Below, in pieces: positions 44,938-53,899 of a stretch of 64,000 nucleotides of DNA (its first letter is position 1; each line of letters opens with the position of its first letter). Under the pieces are notes generated by a model. The model saw nothing but the letters and a program-made list of their open reading frames with translations. It was not told the origin of the DNA and ran no database searches. Position numbers and translations under genes: made by a program. This DNA comes from Halobacterium sp. KA-4 (GTDB lineage: Archaea > Halobacteriota > Halobacteria > Halobacteriales > Halobacteriaceae): assembly GCF_021028995.1 (NCBI RefSeq), contig NZ_JAJJZG010000015.1, positions 27,732 through 91,731 of the forward strand. The letters run 5' to 3'.

Positions 44938-44955
44938 CGTGCACCAAGTGTACGG
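44938..44955. promoter_or_regulatory. Operator-like palindrome at the RHH promoter
   Basis: CGTGCACCAAGTGTACGG is an inverted near-copy of the site at 44686-44703. It lies directly upstream of the TATA-like element and start of the RHH gene, in the expected place for an autoregulatory operator. Confidence 0.6.
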
Positions 44956-46344
44956 CGCTTTCAATTCGTTAGAGCTGATTCAGCAAACCATGAGAACTCT
45001 TCTATGACACCCTCACTAAGGGCGACTAGGCCGACACTCTCACCGAGTGAATACGGCGATAGTGCTCCGGCAATCCCAGTTACAGCAACCACAATCGGGA
45101 GTCCGAGGAGCAAGCCCGGCACCATCAATCCACGAACGTACTGTTTCCCGGAGACCGCCGTCAGCGTCACTGGCAGCACCGCTCCTTCATCGCCGAGCGG
45201 GTTCATAGCGAATAACGACCCGGCGAGCCACGGCAGCACGACCGCACCCACGGGCGCAAGGAGCGCAAATATCGACCCCGACTGAAGCCCCGTACTGACG
45301 AGTGGACTTCCAACCGCAAACACGGGAATCATGAGAAACATCAGCCGGTTCGGATCACGTCGTGTTCGCAAGAGCGTCCATTCCGCAACCCGTCGCATCG
45401 GTGTCGGAACGAACGCAGGCACACCCAGTGGCTTCACTGCGGCTGCGAGCGCATCACCACGAGCTGTCCGTACAGAGTCCTCACTCGCTGCCGTGTGCTC
45501 GGGTTCCTGAGCGGTGTCCTCCTTATCGGGGCTTACGGCTTCCGTAAACCAGAGAGCGACCGTCTCACGTTCGACGATGGCCCCACCACCGAGGAGGAGC
45601 ACCGCACTTCCGACGACCGCCCCGGCGGCCCGGAGTGGGGACCCAACAAATCTCGTTCCAACGGCTGCGAGGTCGGCAAACCAGCCCATCGGGAACCACG
45701 CGAGCGCGGCCTGACTCACCCCACCGATCTGGGGATAGAGAAAGAGAAAGTAGCCACCCATCCCAATCAGTGAGGCAGCAGTTCCGAGCACCGTCTTGTG
45801 GCGAGCAACGAACCGTGAGGTCGCAACGAACCACGCCGCCGCATAGCCGACTATCGATCCCGTGACGACCACGGTCGCCGTGAAAAGAAGGGCGGCTACT
45901 GGTATCAGGACGAGACTGGCGGGAGAGCCGAGTAGGAAGGCACCAACACCAGTCAGCACGAGGGCCGGGAATCCAATATAGGCGAGTATCCGCAGCGTCT
46001 CCGCAACAAGCAGCCCCCCGGCAACCGTTCGTGCCGACACGGTCGTCAGCATCAACGGCTCGGCTTCGATGCGCGTTCGCGCTGAAACAACACGCTGCGC
46101 GACGAGGTACACCCCGAACAGCCAGAAGAGTGCAATCATGCCTCGAACCAGATCTGGAACTGCGAGCGCCTCGACACCACGTATCGCATCGGCGAACACG
46201 ACGACAACAGCTGTCCCTACGAGTGACGGAATCAGCACGCCGAGGGCCATGAACGCAAACCGAACTTTACCCTGCCAGAGCGCGCGTACTGACCGTTGGA
46301 ACTCGAAGACACCGACGCTGAGGGCGTGGCGCGGCCAGCCCGCT

Positions 46345-47106
46345 TCAGCCATTCGTGGCCTCCACGTCCGCAGCGGGATCCGTCCCCGTTAGTTCGAGGA
46401 ACACGTCTTCGAGCGTCTGTGTCGCCCCGGTTTCAGCACGCTGCGTGAGTGCATCAGGCGCGTCCTCAGCAACAAGCTGGCCGTCGTAGAGAATCCCGAC
46501 CGTGTCGGCAACCTCTTCGACGACGGGAAGAATGTGCGTTGAGAGGAAGACGGTCGTCCCCGCGTCGGCGAGATCCGTAATCATCTCCCGGATCGTACGG
46601 GCAGCGCGTGGATCCAGCCCGGACGTGGGTTCATCGAGGAAGACGACGTCGGGCTCGTGCAGCACGGCTTGAATGTAGGCGACTTTCTGGCGCATCCCCT
46701 TCGAGTAGTCCGATATCCGCGTGCCGGCATCTGCCGTGAGATCCAGTTCGTCGAGAAGTCCATCAATGCGTTCCCGTGTCGCCTCCTCAGGGAGGTCTCG
46801 GAGGCCAGCGACGTAGTCGAGTTGTTCGTAGGCGGTCGCTTGTTCGTACAGCGGTGGTTCTTCGGGCAGGTAGCCGATGTGCGTGCGGAGGCCGTCGCGA
46901 TCCGTGACCGTGACGCCAGCGACGGAGCCGGTCCCACTGGTTGGCTGCGTGAGACCAGTAAGCATCCGCATCGTCGTGGTTTTCCCCGCGCCGTTTGGGC
47001 CGAGGAAACCGTAGACGACGCCCTCTGGAATCGAGAGGTCGAGGTCGTCAACGGCGAGTGTATTTTCGTAGCGTTTCGTCAGTTCAGTGGTTTCGATGGC
47101 AGTCAT
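46345..47106 (-). CDS. ABC transporter ATP-binding protein (copy 2)
   Basis: A 253-aa ABC ATPase with Walker A GPNGAGKTTT, signature SDYSKGMRQK, Walker B VVFLDEPTSGLDP and switch His STHILPVVEE. It is a paralogue of copy 1, with more divergence in the middle (EYLPEEPPLYEQATAYEQL region). ATG 47106 is chosen; the longer frame from 47163 has an untypical Ser/Thr head. It overlaps the start of the now-interrupted permease by 8 bp, so this transporter is probably non-functional unless another permease replaces it. Confidence 0.9.
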   Translation of the reverse strand: MTAIETTELTKRYENTLAVDDLDLSIPEGVVYGFLGPNGAGKTTTMRMLTGLTQPTSGTGSVAGVTVTDRDGLRTHIGYLPEEPPLYEQATAYEQLDYVAGLRDLPEEATRERIDGLLDELDLTADAGTRISDYSKGMRQKVAYIQAVLHEPDVVFLDEPTSGLDPRAARTIREMITDLADAGTTVFLSTHILPVVEEVADTVGILYDGQLVAEDAPDALTQRAETGATQTLEDVFLELTGTDPAADVEATNG

Positions 47107-47125
47107 GGTGGAATCGGTCTGGGTG

Positions 47126-47455
47126 TTAGTTGCGGATGAACAGCGAGTAGAGGATACAGCCAAGGCCGCAAATTTCGAGGAGCCGACTCGCTACCGGGAG
47201 GTAGAAGGTGTAGAGGCGTGGGCCGAGCCCGAGCGAGTTGCCGAGTGATGCTCCTAGTATAGAGAGCGCGAACGGGGCGAGTGTAAGGAGGGCGAGGCCA
47301 ATGGCTAAGAATAGGATCCGCTGGCTGTCATTGCGTCGATATCCTCGAAAGGCCTGGAAGACGATGTAGAGCGCCAACATCATCGCAATCAGCGTGACGG
47401 CGAGGTGGATGAGATAATCCGTGTATGCTTGCTCCACTCCAAACTGTAGCAGCAT
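47126..47455 (-). CDS. Small membrane protein (DUF7521-like), copy 1
   Basis: A 109-aa protein with three hydrophobic helices (~15-35, 50-72, 85-105) and the basic cytoplasmic loop AFRGYRRNDSQR. The paralogous pair at 55126-55440 has the same layout, again with an HTH gene upstream. I recall this as DUF7521. ATG 47455 overlaps the stop of the upstream HTH gene in no frame but abuts it within 3 bp, so they are co-transcribed. It lies just before the ATPase gene on the same strand. Confidence 0.7.
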   Translation of the reverse strand: MLLQFGVEQAYTDYLIHLAVTLIAMMLALYIVFQAFRGYRRNDSQRILFLAIGLALLTLAPFALSILGASLGNSLGLGPRLYTFYLPVASRLLEICGLGCILYSLFIRN

Positions 47456-47457
47456 CG

Positions 47458-47805
47458 TTAGATGTCCTCCCACATGTCGGTAAAGCGATCCGCCACGTCG
47501 TCCGCGGGGGTCTCTTCGACGTCGACGTGCAGTTCACCGTCGTCGAGTTCGACGGTCAGTCGGTCGAGTTGTGCCTCGTAGACGCTGTAGTGGTGACCAT
47601 CCTCGACAACTTCCGTCCGTTCGGCGAGGAGCCCACACTCAATGAGTCGATCAGCGCGCCGGTAGACGGTTGGGAGGGAGGCATCACATTCCTCGCTGAG
47701 GGATTTCGCGGACATCGATTGGGTACTCGTTGCAGTGAGGATCGCCCGCGCGTACTCGTCGTCGAGGAGCGCAAAGAGCTCGCTCGGGGAGCAGTCCTCA
47801 CTCAC
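47458..47805 (-). CDS. Winged-helix regulator of the ABC cluster, copy 1
   Basis: A 115-aa protein. GTG 47805 starts VSEDCSPSELFALLDDEYAR, then AKSLSEECDASLPTVYRRADRL (HTH), a wing HHYSVYEAQLDRL and a beta-rich end. The longer frame to 47895 is rich in aromatic residues and less likely. The protein closely resembles the HTH protein at 55437-55802. As first gene of the minus-strand run (HTH, membrane protein, ATPase, permease), it may regulate the exporter. Confidence 0.78.
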   Translation of the reverse strand: MSEDCSPSELFALLDDEYARAILTATSTQSMSAKSLSEECDASLPTVYRRADRLIECGLLAERTEVVEDGHHYSVYEAQLDRLTVELDDGELHVDVEETPADDVADRFTDMWEDI

Positions 47806-48032
47806 GTGTATCGGTCTATTTCGATTGAGGTAAAATACGTATTCGATTTTCTGGGCCGGAAAAACGGCGTGCACATATACGGCAGTCCCACTCATAGGGT
47901 GATCTGTCGCTCGTCAGGCCCGCTGATCACGGCCCCCCACCACACTTGTCCAGTTTTCAGTACAGTGCGTGACCAAGTGCATTTCTCAGTGATACCACGG
48001 CGATTAAGACAGCCCTTTGCGTGACTATCACT

Positions 48033-48956
48033 ATGACCCTCCGCGTCCGTACCGCACTCAAGAACGGCCTCCTCCGGGCGTTCACCCGGAACGGTCTCCT
48101 TCTGGTAGGTGTCTACCTCGTCGTCAGTTTGCTTCAGGGCGGGCTCGTCTACGCTGTTACAACAACGGTGGTTCCGCTTGGACCGCCGACCGTTCCATCG
48201 GTCCCAGGAGAAACGGGGGCTGTTGGCCCAACGCCCGGAGCACAGTTACCTGCACTCGTGTCGCTCCAAGCGGCACTGCTGGTGTCATTCACAGGTGGAT
48301 TGCTCACGATCCCGATTCAAGTGATCGCTCACCGGACGTTCGTCAGTGAGCGGACGAACCAGATCCCCGACGAGTTCATCTTTCATCGATTAGGCTGGGC
48401 GACGCTCAACAGTTTCGTCGGGAGCTGGCTGGTTTCACTATCGTTTCTCATCGTCGCTGGGCTCTGCGTGGGCGTCGGCTTCTGGGGTCTCTTTTCGGTC
48501 GCTGGCCCGGCAACAACTGCGTTTCTACTCGGTGACTGGCTGGGCTGGCTCCTCTTAGGCGTATTTAGCCTCATGCTTCTCGTGCCAAGCGTGTTCCTCG
48601 GCGTGAGTTTGGTTTTCGTGGGGCAGGAGATTGCGATCCGGGATAAGAACGCTATTGGTGCGCTCGCCGGTAGCTGGCGACTCACGCGAGGCCACCGCCT
48701 TCGACTCCTTGTGCTGGCAGTTCTCCCGATGATTCCTCATATAGCTGTTTCGTTTGGGGTCTTTGCGGTTCTTCAGCCGGTTCCAGCGCAGTTCCTCGCA
48801 CTCGCCGAAACAGGGATCGTCAATATCGTCATTCTCGCAATTATGGCACGCGCGTACGTACAGGCTGGGGATAACGACAGCGTACCGTCTTCCCAAACCG
48901 GCATGGTGAACGACGCGCTGTTCCGACCGCGTCAGGCTGAATACACTGACGAGTAG
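48033..48956 (+). CDS. Six-helix membrane protein (DUF7847-like)
   Basis: A 307-aa polytopic protein with about six hydrophobic helices and long Pro/Gly loop GPPTVPSVPGETGAVGP after the first. The segment GQEIAIRDKNAIGALAGSWR followed by LTRGHRLRLL is the kind seen in glycerophosphodiester-phosphodiesterase membrane-domain or DUF7847-type proteins. ATG 48033 begins MTLRVRTALKNGLLRAF; ATG 48021 is possible. It is divergent from the HTH-led exporter operon. Its function is unknown. Confidence 0.7.
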   Translation: MTLRVRTALKNGLLRAFTRNGLLLVGVYLVVSLLQGGLVYAVTTTVVPLGPPTVPSVPGETGAVGPTPGAQLPALVSLQAALLVSFTGGLLTIPIQVIAHRTFVSERTNQIPDEFIFHRLGWATLNSFVGSWLVSLSFLIVAGLCVGVGFWGLFSVAGPATTAFLLGDWLGWLLLGVFSLMLLVPSVFLGVSLVFVGQEIAIRDKNAIGALAGSWRLTRGHRLRLLVLAVLPMIPHIAVSFGVFAVLQPVPAQFLALAETGIVNIVILAIMARAYVQAGDNDSVPSSQTGMVNDALFRPRQAEYTDE

Positions 48957-48992
48957 GAAAACGACTTTCAAATAATACAAATCACTGATAAT

Positions 48993-49358
48993 ATGGACTG
49001 GATCACTGTCGGGCTGACATTCCTGTTCTTCTGGGGACTCCTCGGCCAGTACGTGTATCGGGAGGCGATGAAGGAAAACCGATCGTCTCCGATACTACGG
49101 GGCGTGTGCTGGGGAGCAATTGGCGTTCTGGGAGCAGTCACCTATCTCATCCATCTCCGAGACAAAGAGGCGGATCGATTGGCGTGGCTGGGCGTTTCAC
49201 TACTGCTGGTCACGGTCTGGGCAATCGGAACGGTCGGCCTCTGGGGATTGAGCGGCGGATTCCATCTGTGGGCAGCGTTGTTCGCAGGCGTGTTCATCCT
49301 GTACTGGCAATTCAACCTCGAAACTGTTGCCCCAGGGAGAGTGACGGATTCCGAGTAG
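48993..49358 (+). CDS. Small membrane protein
   Basis: A 121-aa protein with four hydrophobic segments (2-18, 38-52, 63-80, 88-105). It follows the previous membrane gene by 36 bp and precedes another by 4 bp, so the three are likely to be one transcript. No family was recognised. Confidence 0.6.
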   Translation: MDWITVGLTFLFFWGLLGQYVYREAMKENRSSPILRGVCWGAIGVLGAVTYLIHLRDKEADRLAWLGVSLLLVTVWAIGTVGLWGLSGGFHLWAALFAGVFILYWQFNLETVAPGRVTDSE

Positions 49359-49362
49359 TACC

Positions 49363-49695
49363 ATGGTTGAACGCGCTATTCTCGTCATCGGAAGTGGAAT
49401 TTTCGTCGGTATACTTGGGATGTTGATCAAGTACGCCGGTATGATGCACCTGATTGCTGGTTACGAACCCGCTCAAGTTGCCGACGAGGAAGGGTTGGCG
49501 AACTTCATCGGGGTGAACACACTCTACGTTGCGGTTCTCACAGTTTGTGTCGGTGTCTTGGAATTCTGGAAGCCGACAGCTGATTCAGCGTGGTATTGGG
49601 GACTGTTCGGGATCGCCATTGTCGCCATCGCAGTCCGAATGCTTCGCGGTGCCCGTCACTACGAATCCCCATCGGAACACAATCGGACAGACTGA
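49363..49695 (+). CDS. Small membrane protein
   Basis: A 110-aa protein with three hydrophobic helices (~5-25, 45-62, 68-86), a conserved-looking MIKYAGMMHLIAGYEP segment and a basic/polar tail. It starts 4 bp after the previous stop. The layout resembles small haloarchaeal membrane proteins of unknown role. Confidence 0.6.
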   Translation: MVERAILVIGSGIFVGILGMLIKYAGMMHLIAGYEPAQVADEEGLANFIGVNTLYVAVLTVCVGVLEFWKPTADSAWYWGLFGIAIVAIAVRMLRGARHYESPSEHNRTD

Positions 49696-50036
49696 TATGG
49701 ATCTATCGGGTATGATGATCAGAAGATTCGTTCGGTAGCCTGCGAAGTGAGCGTTCGTCTCTCATCAAACAGCAAGAGTTCCCCACCTCTCGATCGGAGT
49801 GAACGTTCGTTTGGATGTCTATCTACACAATTAACGTAGTTTGAACGAGATGGTGAACTCCTGCCGCAAGCGCACGTACGGTGCGTTTGACGGCTATGAA
49901 TCAAGTGGATACAACCACGTGAACGTATCGTTGTCTGTCTCGTTCACAACCTTGACGAGACGCTGTAATCGTCCAATGCAGAGAAAGTACCGACCATCGT
50001 CAATACAGTAATGTGGACGGTTGTCGTATTGGCAGT
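49696..50036. other. Intergenic stretch, 341 bp
   Basis: I see no convincing gene. A 65-codon minus-strand frame (49894-50091) overlaps the start of the next gene and lacks a good start. Near 49736-49800 the word GAACGTTCG-like GTGAGCGTTCGTCTCTC/GAGTGAACGTTCGT recurs, a possible regulatory repeat. Confidence 0.35.
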
Positions 50037-50225
50037 ATGGACAGCCGATGGCTCCTCTTGGGGTACGGCCTGCTCTTCGCAGCGCTAACACTCGGGTTCA
50101 TCTCCCAGAGAAAGGCCCTATTGGCGTTCATTGGAGTCGTTCACACCGTCTTCGGGATCGGTGGCTTCTGGTGGAACACGACTCACGATAACCCAATCGA
50201 AACGAGATTTTCACGGTCTCGATAG
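50037..50225 (+). CDS. Small two-helix membrane protein, paralogue of 62997-63185
   Basis: A 62-aa protein: MDSRWLLLGYGLLFAALTLG, a short polar turn (SQRKALLAF), a second helix, and GGFWWNTTHDNPIETRFSR at the end. The copy at 62997 shares the first and last ~20 residues almost exactly. ATG 50037 is picked by that comparison. It is probably a membrane accessory of the ABC cluster. Confidence 0.7.
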   Translation: MDSRWLLLGYGLLFAALTLGFISQRKALLAFIGVVHTVFGIGGFWWNTTHDNPIETRFSRSR

Positions 50226-50360
50226 CGTGATACGTTCATCGCCTGTAGTGAGCGGTCAGTCCCCGAGAAACGAGCGCGAAATAGAGCACGCAAATCTACC
50301 GATACTCGACAGACACTCAGCTGGCGGAACTCATATCTACAGGCGAACGTACCCAATCGT

Positions 50361-50603
50361 ATGGATGCACTCGGTAGGAAAATCGTGTATGCGGATGATT
50401 TCCTGTGGCATCTAAGCAATGTTGGTGTCGGTGTCGCTGTGTTAGTCGCCACACTCTTGTACGCCCCGCCAGGAAGCTACTCTCTCGATTTGGTTGTGTT
50501 CAGTATCGACCCGTTTTATCTGCTCGTTCCGCTCTCAGCCGTGTACACTGCCTGGACAGGAATTGATTTCTGGAAATGGTATTCTGGTACCGACAATCAA
50601 TAA
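50361..50603 (+). CDS. Small two-helix membrane protein
   Basis: An 80-aa protein with two hydrophobic helices (~17-35, 45-63) and an aromatic end AWTGIDFWKWYSG. It is isolated, 135 bp after the previous gene. The family is unknown. Confidence 0.55.
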   Translation: MDALGRKIVYADDFLWHLSNVGVGVAVLVATLLYAPPGSYSLDLVVFSIDPFYLLVPLSAVYTAWTGIDFWKWYSGTDNQ

Positions 50604-50740
50604 CGCTGTTAGACGTACGCTCTGCTCGGAACGGTAAGTGAACTACCTGTACTGACCGCCTCTCCTCAAAATCTGTTAGCTGTTGAGGGTTTCAACAGAG
50701 CCGGTTGATTCTAAGACTGTTCGCTAGGAGAGCACCGCAT

Positions 50741-51190
50741 TCAGGCGTACCGTTGAACGAAATTTCGTGCGAGCGGGTATTCCCACGCAGTACCGAAGAT
50801 CGCTTTGACCGTGGCAATCAGTGTAAAGATTCCTGTAAGGAACGCCGCAAGCACCACTAGTATCAGTAACAGTGTACCGATGAGAGCAAATACGGTATCA
50901 AGTGGTGAGGGAAGCAGGGACCACTCCATTACCTCACCACCAATCGTTAGCTCATCGGCACCGAGAAAGAACACGAGAATAGCAATAATAGTGAGGGCTA
51001 ATACTGATGCGTGCCAGTTTAACGCGTTGCGGGCATTCGTTTGTGTGAACTCGTTATTCGAGATTAAGTAGACGAGTCCAGCACCGATAATGCCAGTCCC
51101 AAGTGCGAATATGTGGACTAAGATCCCGCCGATGGATCGTTCAGTGAGCAATTCTGGGCCGGTACCCGGAGTGGATGTCGTTGATGTCAT
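50741..51190 (-). CDS. DUF4870-type membrane protein
   Basis: A 149-aa protein. After a Thr/Ser head comes ERSIGGILVHIFALGTGIIG, then LVYLISNNEFTQTNARNALNW (the conserved NARxALNWQ-type motif of DUF4870), and two more helices. The end, IFGTAWEYPLARNFVQR, is also typical. The role is unknown; such proteins occur widely as small inner-membrane proteins. ATG 51208 is an alternative start. Confidence 0.75.
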   Translation of the reverse strand: MTSTTSTPGTGPELLTERSIGGILVHIFALGTGIIGAGLVYLISNNEFTQTNARNALNWHASVLALTIIAILVFFLGADELTIGGEVMEWSLLPSPLDTVFALIGTLLLILVVLAAFLTGIFTLIATVKAIFGTAWEYPLARNFVQRYA

Positions 51191-51256
51191 TTGTGTCGTG
51201 TGTCGCATTGTCTGAAGTGTCTTTCAATCGGTTCATCAGAGCAATCAGTTGAAAGG

Positions 51257-51832
51257 CTATTCCCTGTGGCTGTGTCGTCTCCGGATCCACCGAGCTGCGC
51301 GTTCGGTGACGAGCAATAAGAGGCTCACAAACAGTACATCGAATGCCGTATCCCAGAAGGCGATATCGCTGCCTGTGCTGCTGATGTCTGTCCCGATGAT
51401 AGTTAGAATGCCGCCGAATACGAACAGTACAAGGCTGAGTTGGAGGCCAGCGAGCACGAGCGTGCGGATTCCTGCTGTGTCCGACATCGTGAGGAAGCCG
51501 CGCGTGGAGAGCCGATCCAGCGGGGTCTCGGTCGTGAGGGCTCGCTTTCCTTCCGGTGACAACGGCCAGTTTGACTCTGGATGGTTGATGTAGTACAGGG
51601 TAACTGACTCAGGATACGTCTCAGTGGCAACGATGTCAATCACCTGTAACTCATTCAACCGGTTCCGGACGGTCGCCTTGCTAACGTCGGGCTTGACACG
51701 CGCTTGGAGCTGGCGAATCGAGAAGAATGGCCGATCTGATTCGGTCATCGTCTCGACAACATGCTCCTGTGTCAGCGTATTGTTGAGGTTTCGACCGATT
51801 CGGTCGTCGATCCAAGTCGGAAGGCCGGACAC
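51257..51832 (-). CDS. HTH regulator with C-terminal membrane helices
   Basis: A 191-aa protein. Residues ~20-85 form a winged helix (TESDRPFFSIRQLQARVKPD, SKATVRNRLNELQVIDIV). Two hydrophobic helices follow (~120-145 and 155-172), with a basic end. The design matches membrane-tethered haloarchaeal regulators such as that at 33257-33901. It is divergent from the 51950 gene. Confidence 0.72.
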   Translation of the reverse strand: MSGLPTWIDDRIGRNLNNTLTQEHVVETMTESDRPFFSIRQLQARVKPDVSKATVRNRLNELQVIDIVATETYPESVTLYYINHPESNWPLSPEGKRALTTETPLDRLSTRGFLTMSDTAGIRTLVLAGLQLSLVLFVFGGILTIIGTDISSTGSDIAFWDTAFDVLFVSLLLLVTERAARWIRRRHSHRE

Positions 51833-51949
51833 GGTAGTCCGAGATATGTTCTGCGGGACATATAATGGGTGGAGCGGATTTCGCGGCCGCGAACCGCAAA
51901 TTCACGGCCGTCAAATCGTGAGAGAGCGGTGATTCGACTCGATGAACCG

Positions 51950-52195
51950 ATGCGTAAAAGTGTAGCCAAAAAACGGCGAACTCAACTCGTGGTTCGACAT
52001 ATTCCCCGCTGGTTCGAGTCCAAGCCCTTCCAACATCAGATCATAATCCTGGCGGTTATTCTTGAGCCACTCGGATTTGTCACAGGCTATCTACTTGCTC
52101 CGTCACTGGGCGTCGAGCCGCTGATGGGCTGCGTATACGGCCTTCTTGTAGTAAGTATGCTGATGTCACTCCTCGTGATGCGGCACAACTCCTGA
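51950..52195 (+). CDS. Small membrane protein
   Basis: An 81-aa protein starting MRKSVAKKRRTQLVVRHIP, a basic head, then two hydrophobic helices (~28-48, 55-75). The frame is open back to 51869, but the upstream part overlaps the promoter of the divergent HTH gene. It is possibly controlled by that regulator. Confidence 0.5.
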   Translation: MRKSVAKKRRTQLVVRHIPRWFESKPFQHQIIILAVILEPLGFVTGYLLAPSLGVEPLMGCVYGLLVVSMLMSLLVMRHNS

Positions 52196-52329
52196 AGCAA
52201 TGGAGCACGGAAGTTGTAGAAATATGCGTCAAACAACCCTCCTCTGACAGAAGTGCTCCTGATCCAACTGTCTAATGCTTACCAGGGGTGACAGAAGGTT
52301 TTTGGAAACGTGGCTCACCCGTTATCCAT

Positions 52330-52932
52330 ATGGCTGAGCCCTCCGCATCTGATTCACCGTCAGGCGACTACGACATCTCCACAGTCGATCTCGACGACGA
52401 CCGCTACGAGGTCAAGCAGTCAGCAATCCGGAACAAGTACGTCGTCCGTGACAGCACTGGCGATGTCGCCCTGCGCGGAAAACAGAAGATGTTCAAGATG
52501 AAAGAAGAGTTCCCGTTCGTCACTGGTGACGACGAGGACGCGTTCACCGTGAAAGCTGGCGGCATCATGGACGTCGCAGGGAACTACACCATCACGGACG
52601 CAGGCACCGACGAGGAAGTTGTCGTCCTCGACGAGGACTACTCGTTGTTCGTGGAGAACTGGACGGTTCGAGACCCTGACACGGGGGAGGCCCTGGCGAC
52701 GATTGAATCGAAGAGCAAACCCCTCTCGGCACTTCGGCACCTCGTCTCCGTTGCGAACCTCATCCCGAACAAGTACGAGATATTCGACGCCGACGGCGAC
52801 CACGTTGGCGACATCGAAGGGAAGTTCTCACTGCGGGATGCCTACACGGTCAGTATCGACGATGCCAGCGACGTCCCGAAAGAGGCTGTAATCGCTTCTG
52901 CGTGCATCCTCGACGCTCTCGAAAACCAATAA
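52330..52932 (+). CDS. LURP-one-related (Tubby-like fold) protein
   Basis: A 200-aa protein with the repetitive beta-hairpin pattern of LURP-one/scramblase-like folds: YEVKQSAIRNKYVVRDSTGD, MKEEFPFVTGD, NYTITDAGTDEEVVVLDE, WTVRDPDTGEALATIESKS, NKYEIFDADGDHVGDIEGKF. Members form a 12-stranded barrel around a helix, and many bind membranes or lipids. ATG 52330 is preferred because the upstream codons are not acidic. It may have a membrane-related role in this cluster. Confidence 0.8.
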   Translation: MAEPSASDSPSGDYDISTVDLDDDRYEVKQSAIRNKYVVRDSTGDVALRGKQKMFKMKEEFPFVTGDDEDAFTVKAGGIMDVAGNYTITDAGTDEEVVVLDEDYSLFVENWTVRDPDTGEALATIESKSKPLSALRHLVSVANLIPNKYEIFDADGDHVGDIEGKFSLRDAYTVSIDDASDVPKEAVIASACILDALENQ

Positions 52933-53148
52933 CTCTCGAACGAGAAATGGAGAAGTGCATATCTGTTTAGATCATATTTTCTAAACGATTTCTCGTGCGA
53001 ATAGTTGGTCGGTGAAGGCTGCATACACAGCACTTAGTCAGCACGGATTCCTGTTCGGTCGCGGCCCACCCACATTGAAAAGGCAGAATCACCAGCCAAA
53101 TTCCCGACAAACCACTGAGATACAGTAGCTTTAGGTTGCCCAGTTGCC

Positions 53149-53298
53149 ATGGGGGTACTAGCCGTCGCTACCAGCCTGTGGTTCGAGTTCTACATTCCGT
53201 TAGCTGTGCTGATCGTCGGCAACGTCGTCTACGTCGGGTACCACTTTCTCCAAGACGTGAGCATCTTTCTGGATTTTCTGGAACGGTTGCGGAACTGA
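53149..53298 (+). CDS. Micro-protein with one membrane helix (49 aa)
   Basis: A complete frame MGVLAVATSLWFEFYIPLAV followed by LIVGNVVYVGYHFLQDV and a charged end. One or two hydrophobic stretches are present. It is too short for normal gene finders. It stands in a run of small membrane genes, which supports it, but it remains a prediction. Confidence 0.4.
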   Translation: MGVLAVATSLWFEFYIPLAVLIVGNVVYVGYHFLQDVSIFLDFLERLRN

Positions 53299-53476
53299 GC
53301 ACCTGACACCACCGATTAGTTTGAGCCATAACAGCCGAGATCAAGTGTCGGTATCTCTGATCCAGCCAGTATGTACGGCACTGTACTGAACGCTCAATCT
53401 TGAGAGATGACCGAACGCTAAGGGCAGTCTGCGCCCCTCCCACCAGAAACGATATATGGTCTTTTAGATTCAGAAT

Positions 53477-53566
53477 ATGGAATGGACGAATATCGTTGTT
53501 CTCGGGTTGTTCGTCCTCGCTTGTCTCCTCGCCATCTACCAGTCACGGAATGGAGAACTGGACTAG
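53477..53566 (+). CDS. Micro-protein with one membrane helix (29 aa)
   Basis: MEWTNIVVLGLFVLACLLAI followed by YQSRNGELD and a TAG. It is a single transmembrane helix with polar ends. It overlaps the start of the next gene by 17 bp, so it may act as a coupled leader. Low certainty. Confidence 0.35.
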   Translation: MEWTNIVVLGLFVLACLLAIYQSRNGELD

Positions 53567-53732
53567 CAATCAAAACGTCGGTACCGTCATATTCCTGATT
53601 GGAGCGGCGCTAGGACTGTTTCTCGATGATCTTCTTACTGCAAACTCGCCAATTCTCCCCTGGGTCGAACCGATTGGTACTGTTATTATGGTCGGCAGCG
53701 CAGTTGTTTCCTGGTTTCGGGATCCAGCCTAA
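53550..53732 (+). CDS. Small two-helix membrane protein
   Basis: A 60-aa protein starting MENWTSNQNVGTVIFLIGAA, with two hydrophobic helices separated by ANSPILPWVEP. ATG 53550 lies in the end of the preceding micro-protein frame. The upstream part of the long frame (from 53400) is unlike haloarchaeal protein and is excluded. Confidence 0.5.
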   Translation: MENWTSNQNVGTVIFLIGAALGLFLDDLLTANSPILPWVEPIGTVIMVGSAVVSWFRDPA

Positions 53733-53899
53733 CCGGATTTCTACCAGTCGTTCGACAGTACTTAGCGCTGTAGGTGCTAAACCTACCACGATCTATGGAT
53801 TTCAATAGGGCCAATTATGCTTATTCTCAGTATCGACCAGTATCTGCCCCTCTCCTGACTCTGTAAAATTATATCACCGGTGCGAAAGTAGGTGGCGTC

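Larger units (their letters stand above)
44611..45013. mobile_element. 403-bp MITE-like element carrying an RHH gene
   Basis: The ends are inverted repeats: 44611-44625 reads AGGGTGTCATAGAAG and 44999-45013 is its exact inverse; the similarity extends imperfectly to about 22 bp. The direct repeat CACTAAGGGCG (44600-44610 and 45014-45024) is an 11-bp target duplication. There is no transposase gene. An ISH2/ISH8-type (IS4) enzyme would give similar-sized duplications, but that link is inference. The only gene inside is a ribbon-helix-helix protein, flanked by two near-identical operator-like palindromes. Confidence 0.88.
44160..46352 (-). pseudogene. ABC-2 permease gene (copy 2) interrupted by a MITE-like insertion
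   Basis: The N-terminal part starts at ATG 46352 (MAEAGWPRHALSVGVFEFQ), overlapping the ATPase stop. It is intact to about 45025, where it reads SLGESVGLVALS. The original C-terminal part resumes at about 44599 (YLTCVAVTITPAIGMALPR) and ends at 44160 (HRFEGYSPL). Between them lies a 403-bp insertion flanked by an 11-bp duplication. The present N-terminal fragment stops within the insertion after 14 foreign residues. The two halves together would make a permease of about 600 residues. Confidence 0.85.

Noticed and set aside
49894..50091. 65-codon minus-strand frame with a CPYC motif
   Set aside because: The N-terminal part overlaps the better-supported 62-aa membrane gene, and no start codon exists after the overlap.
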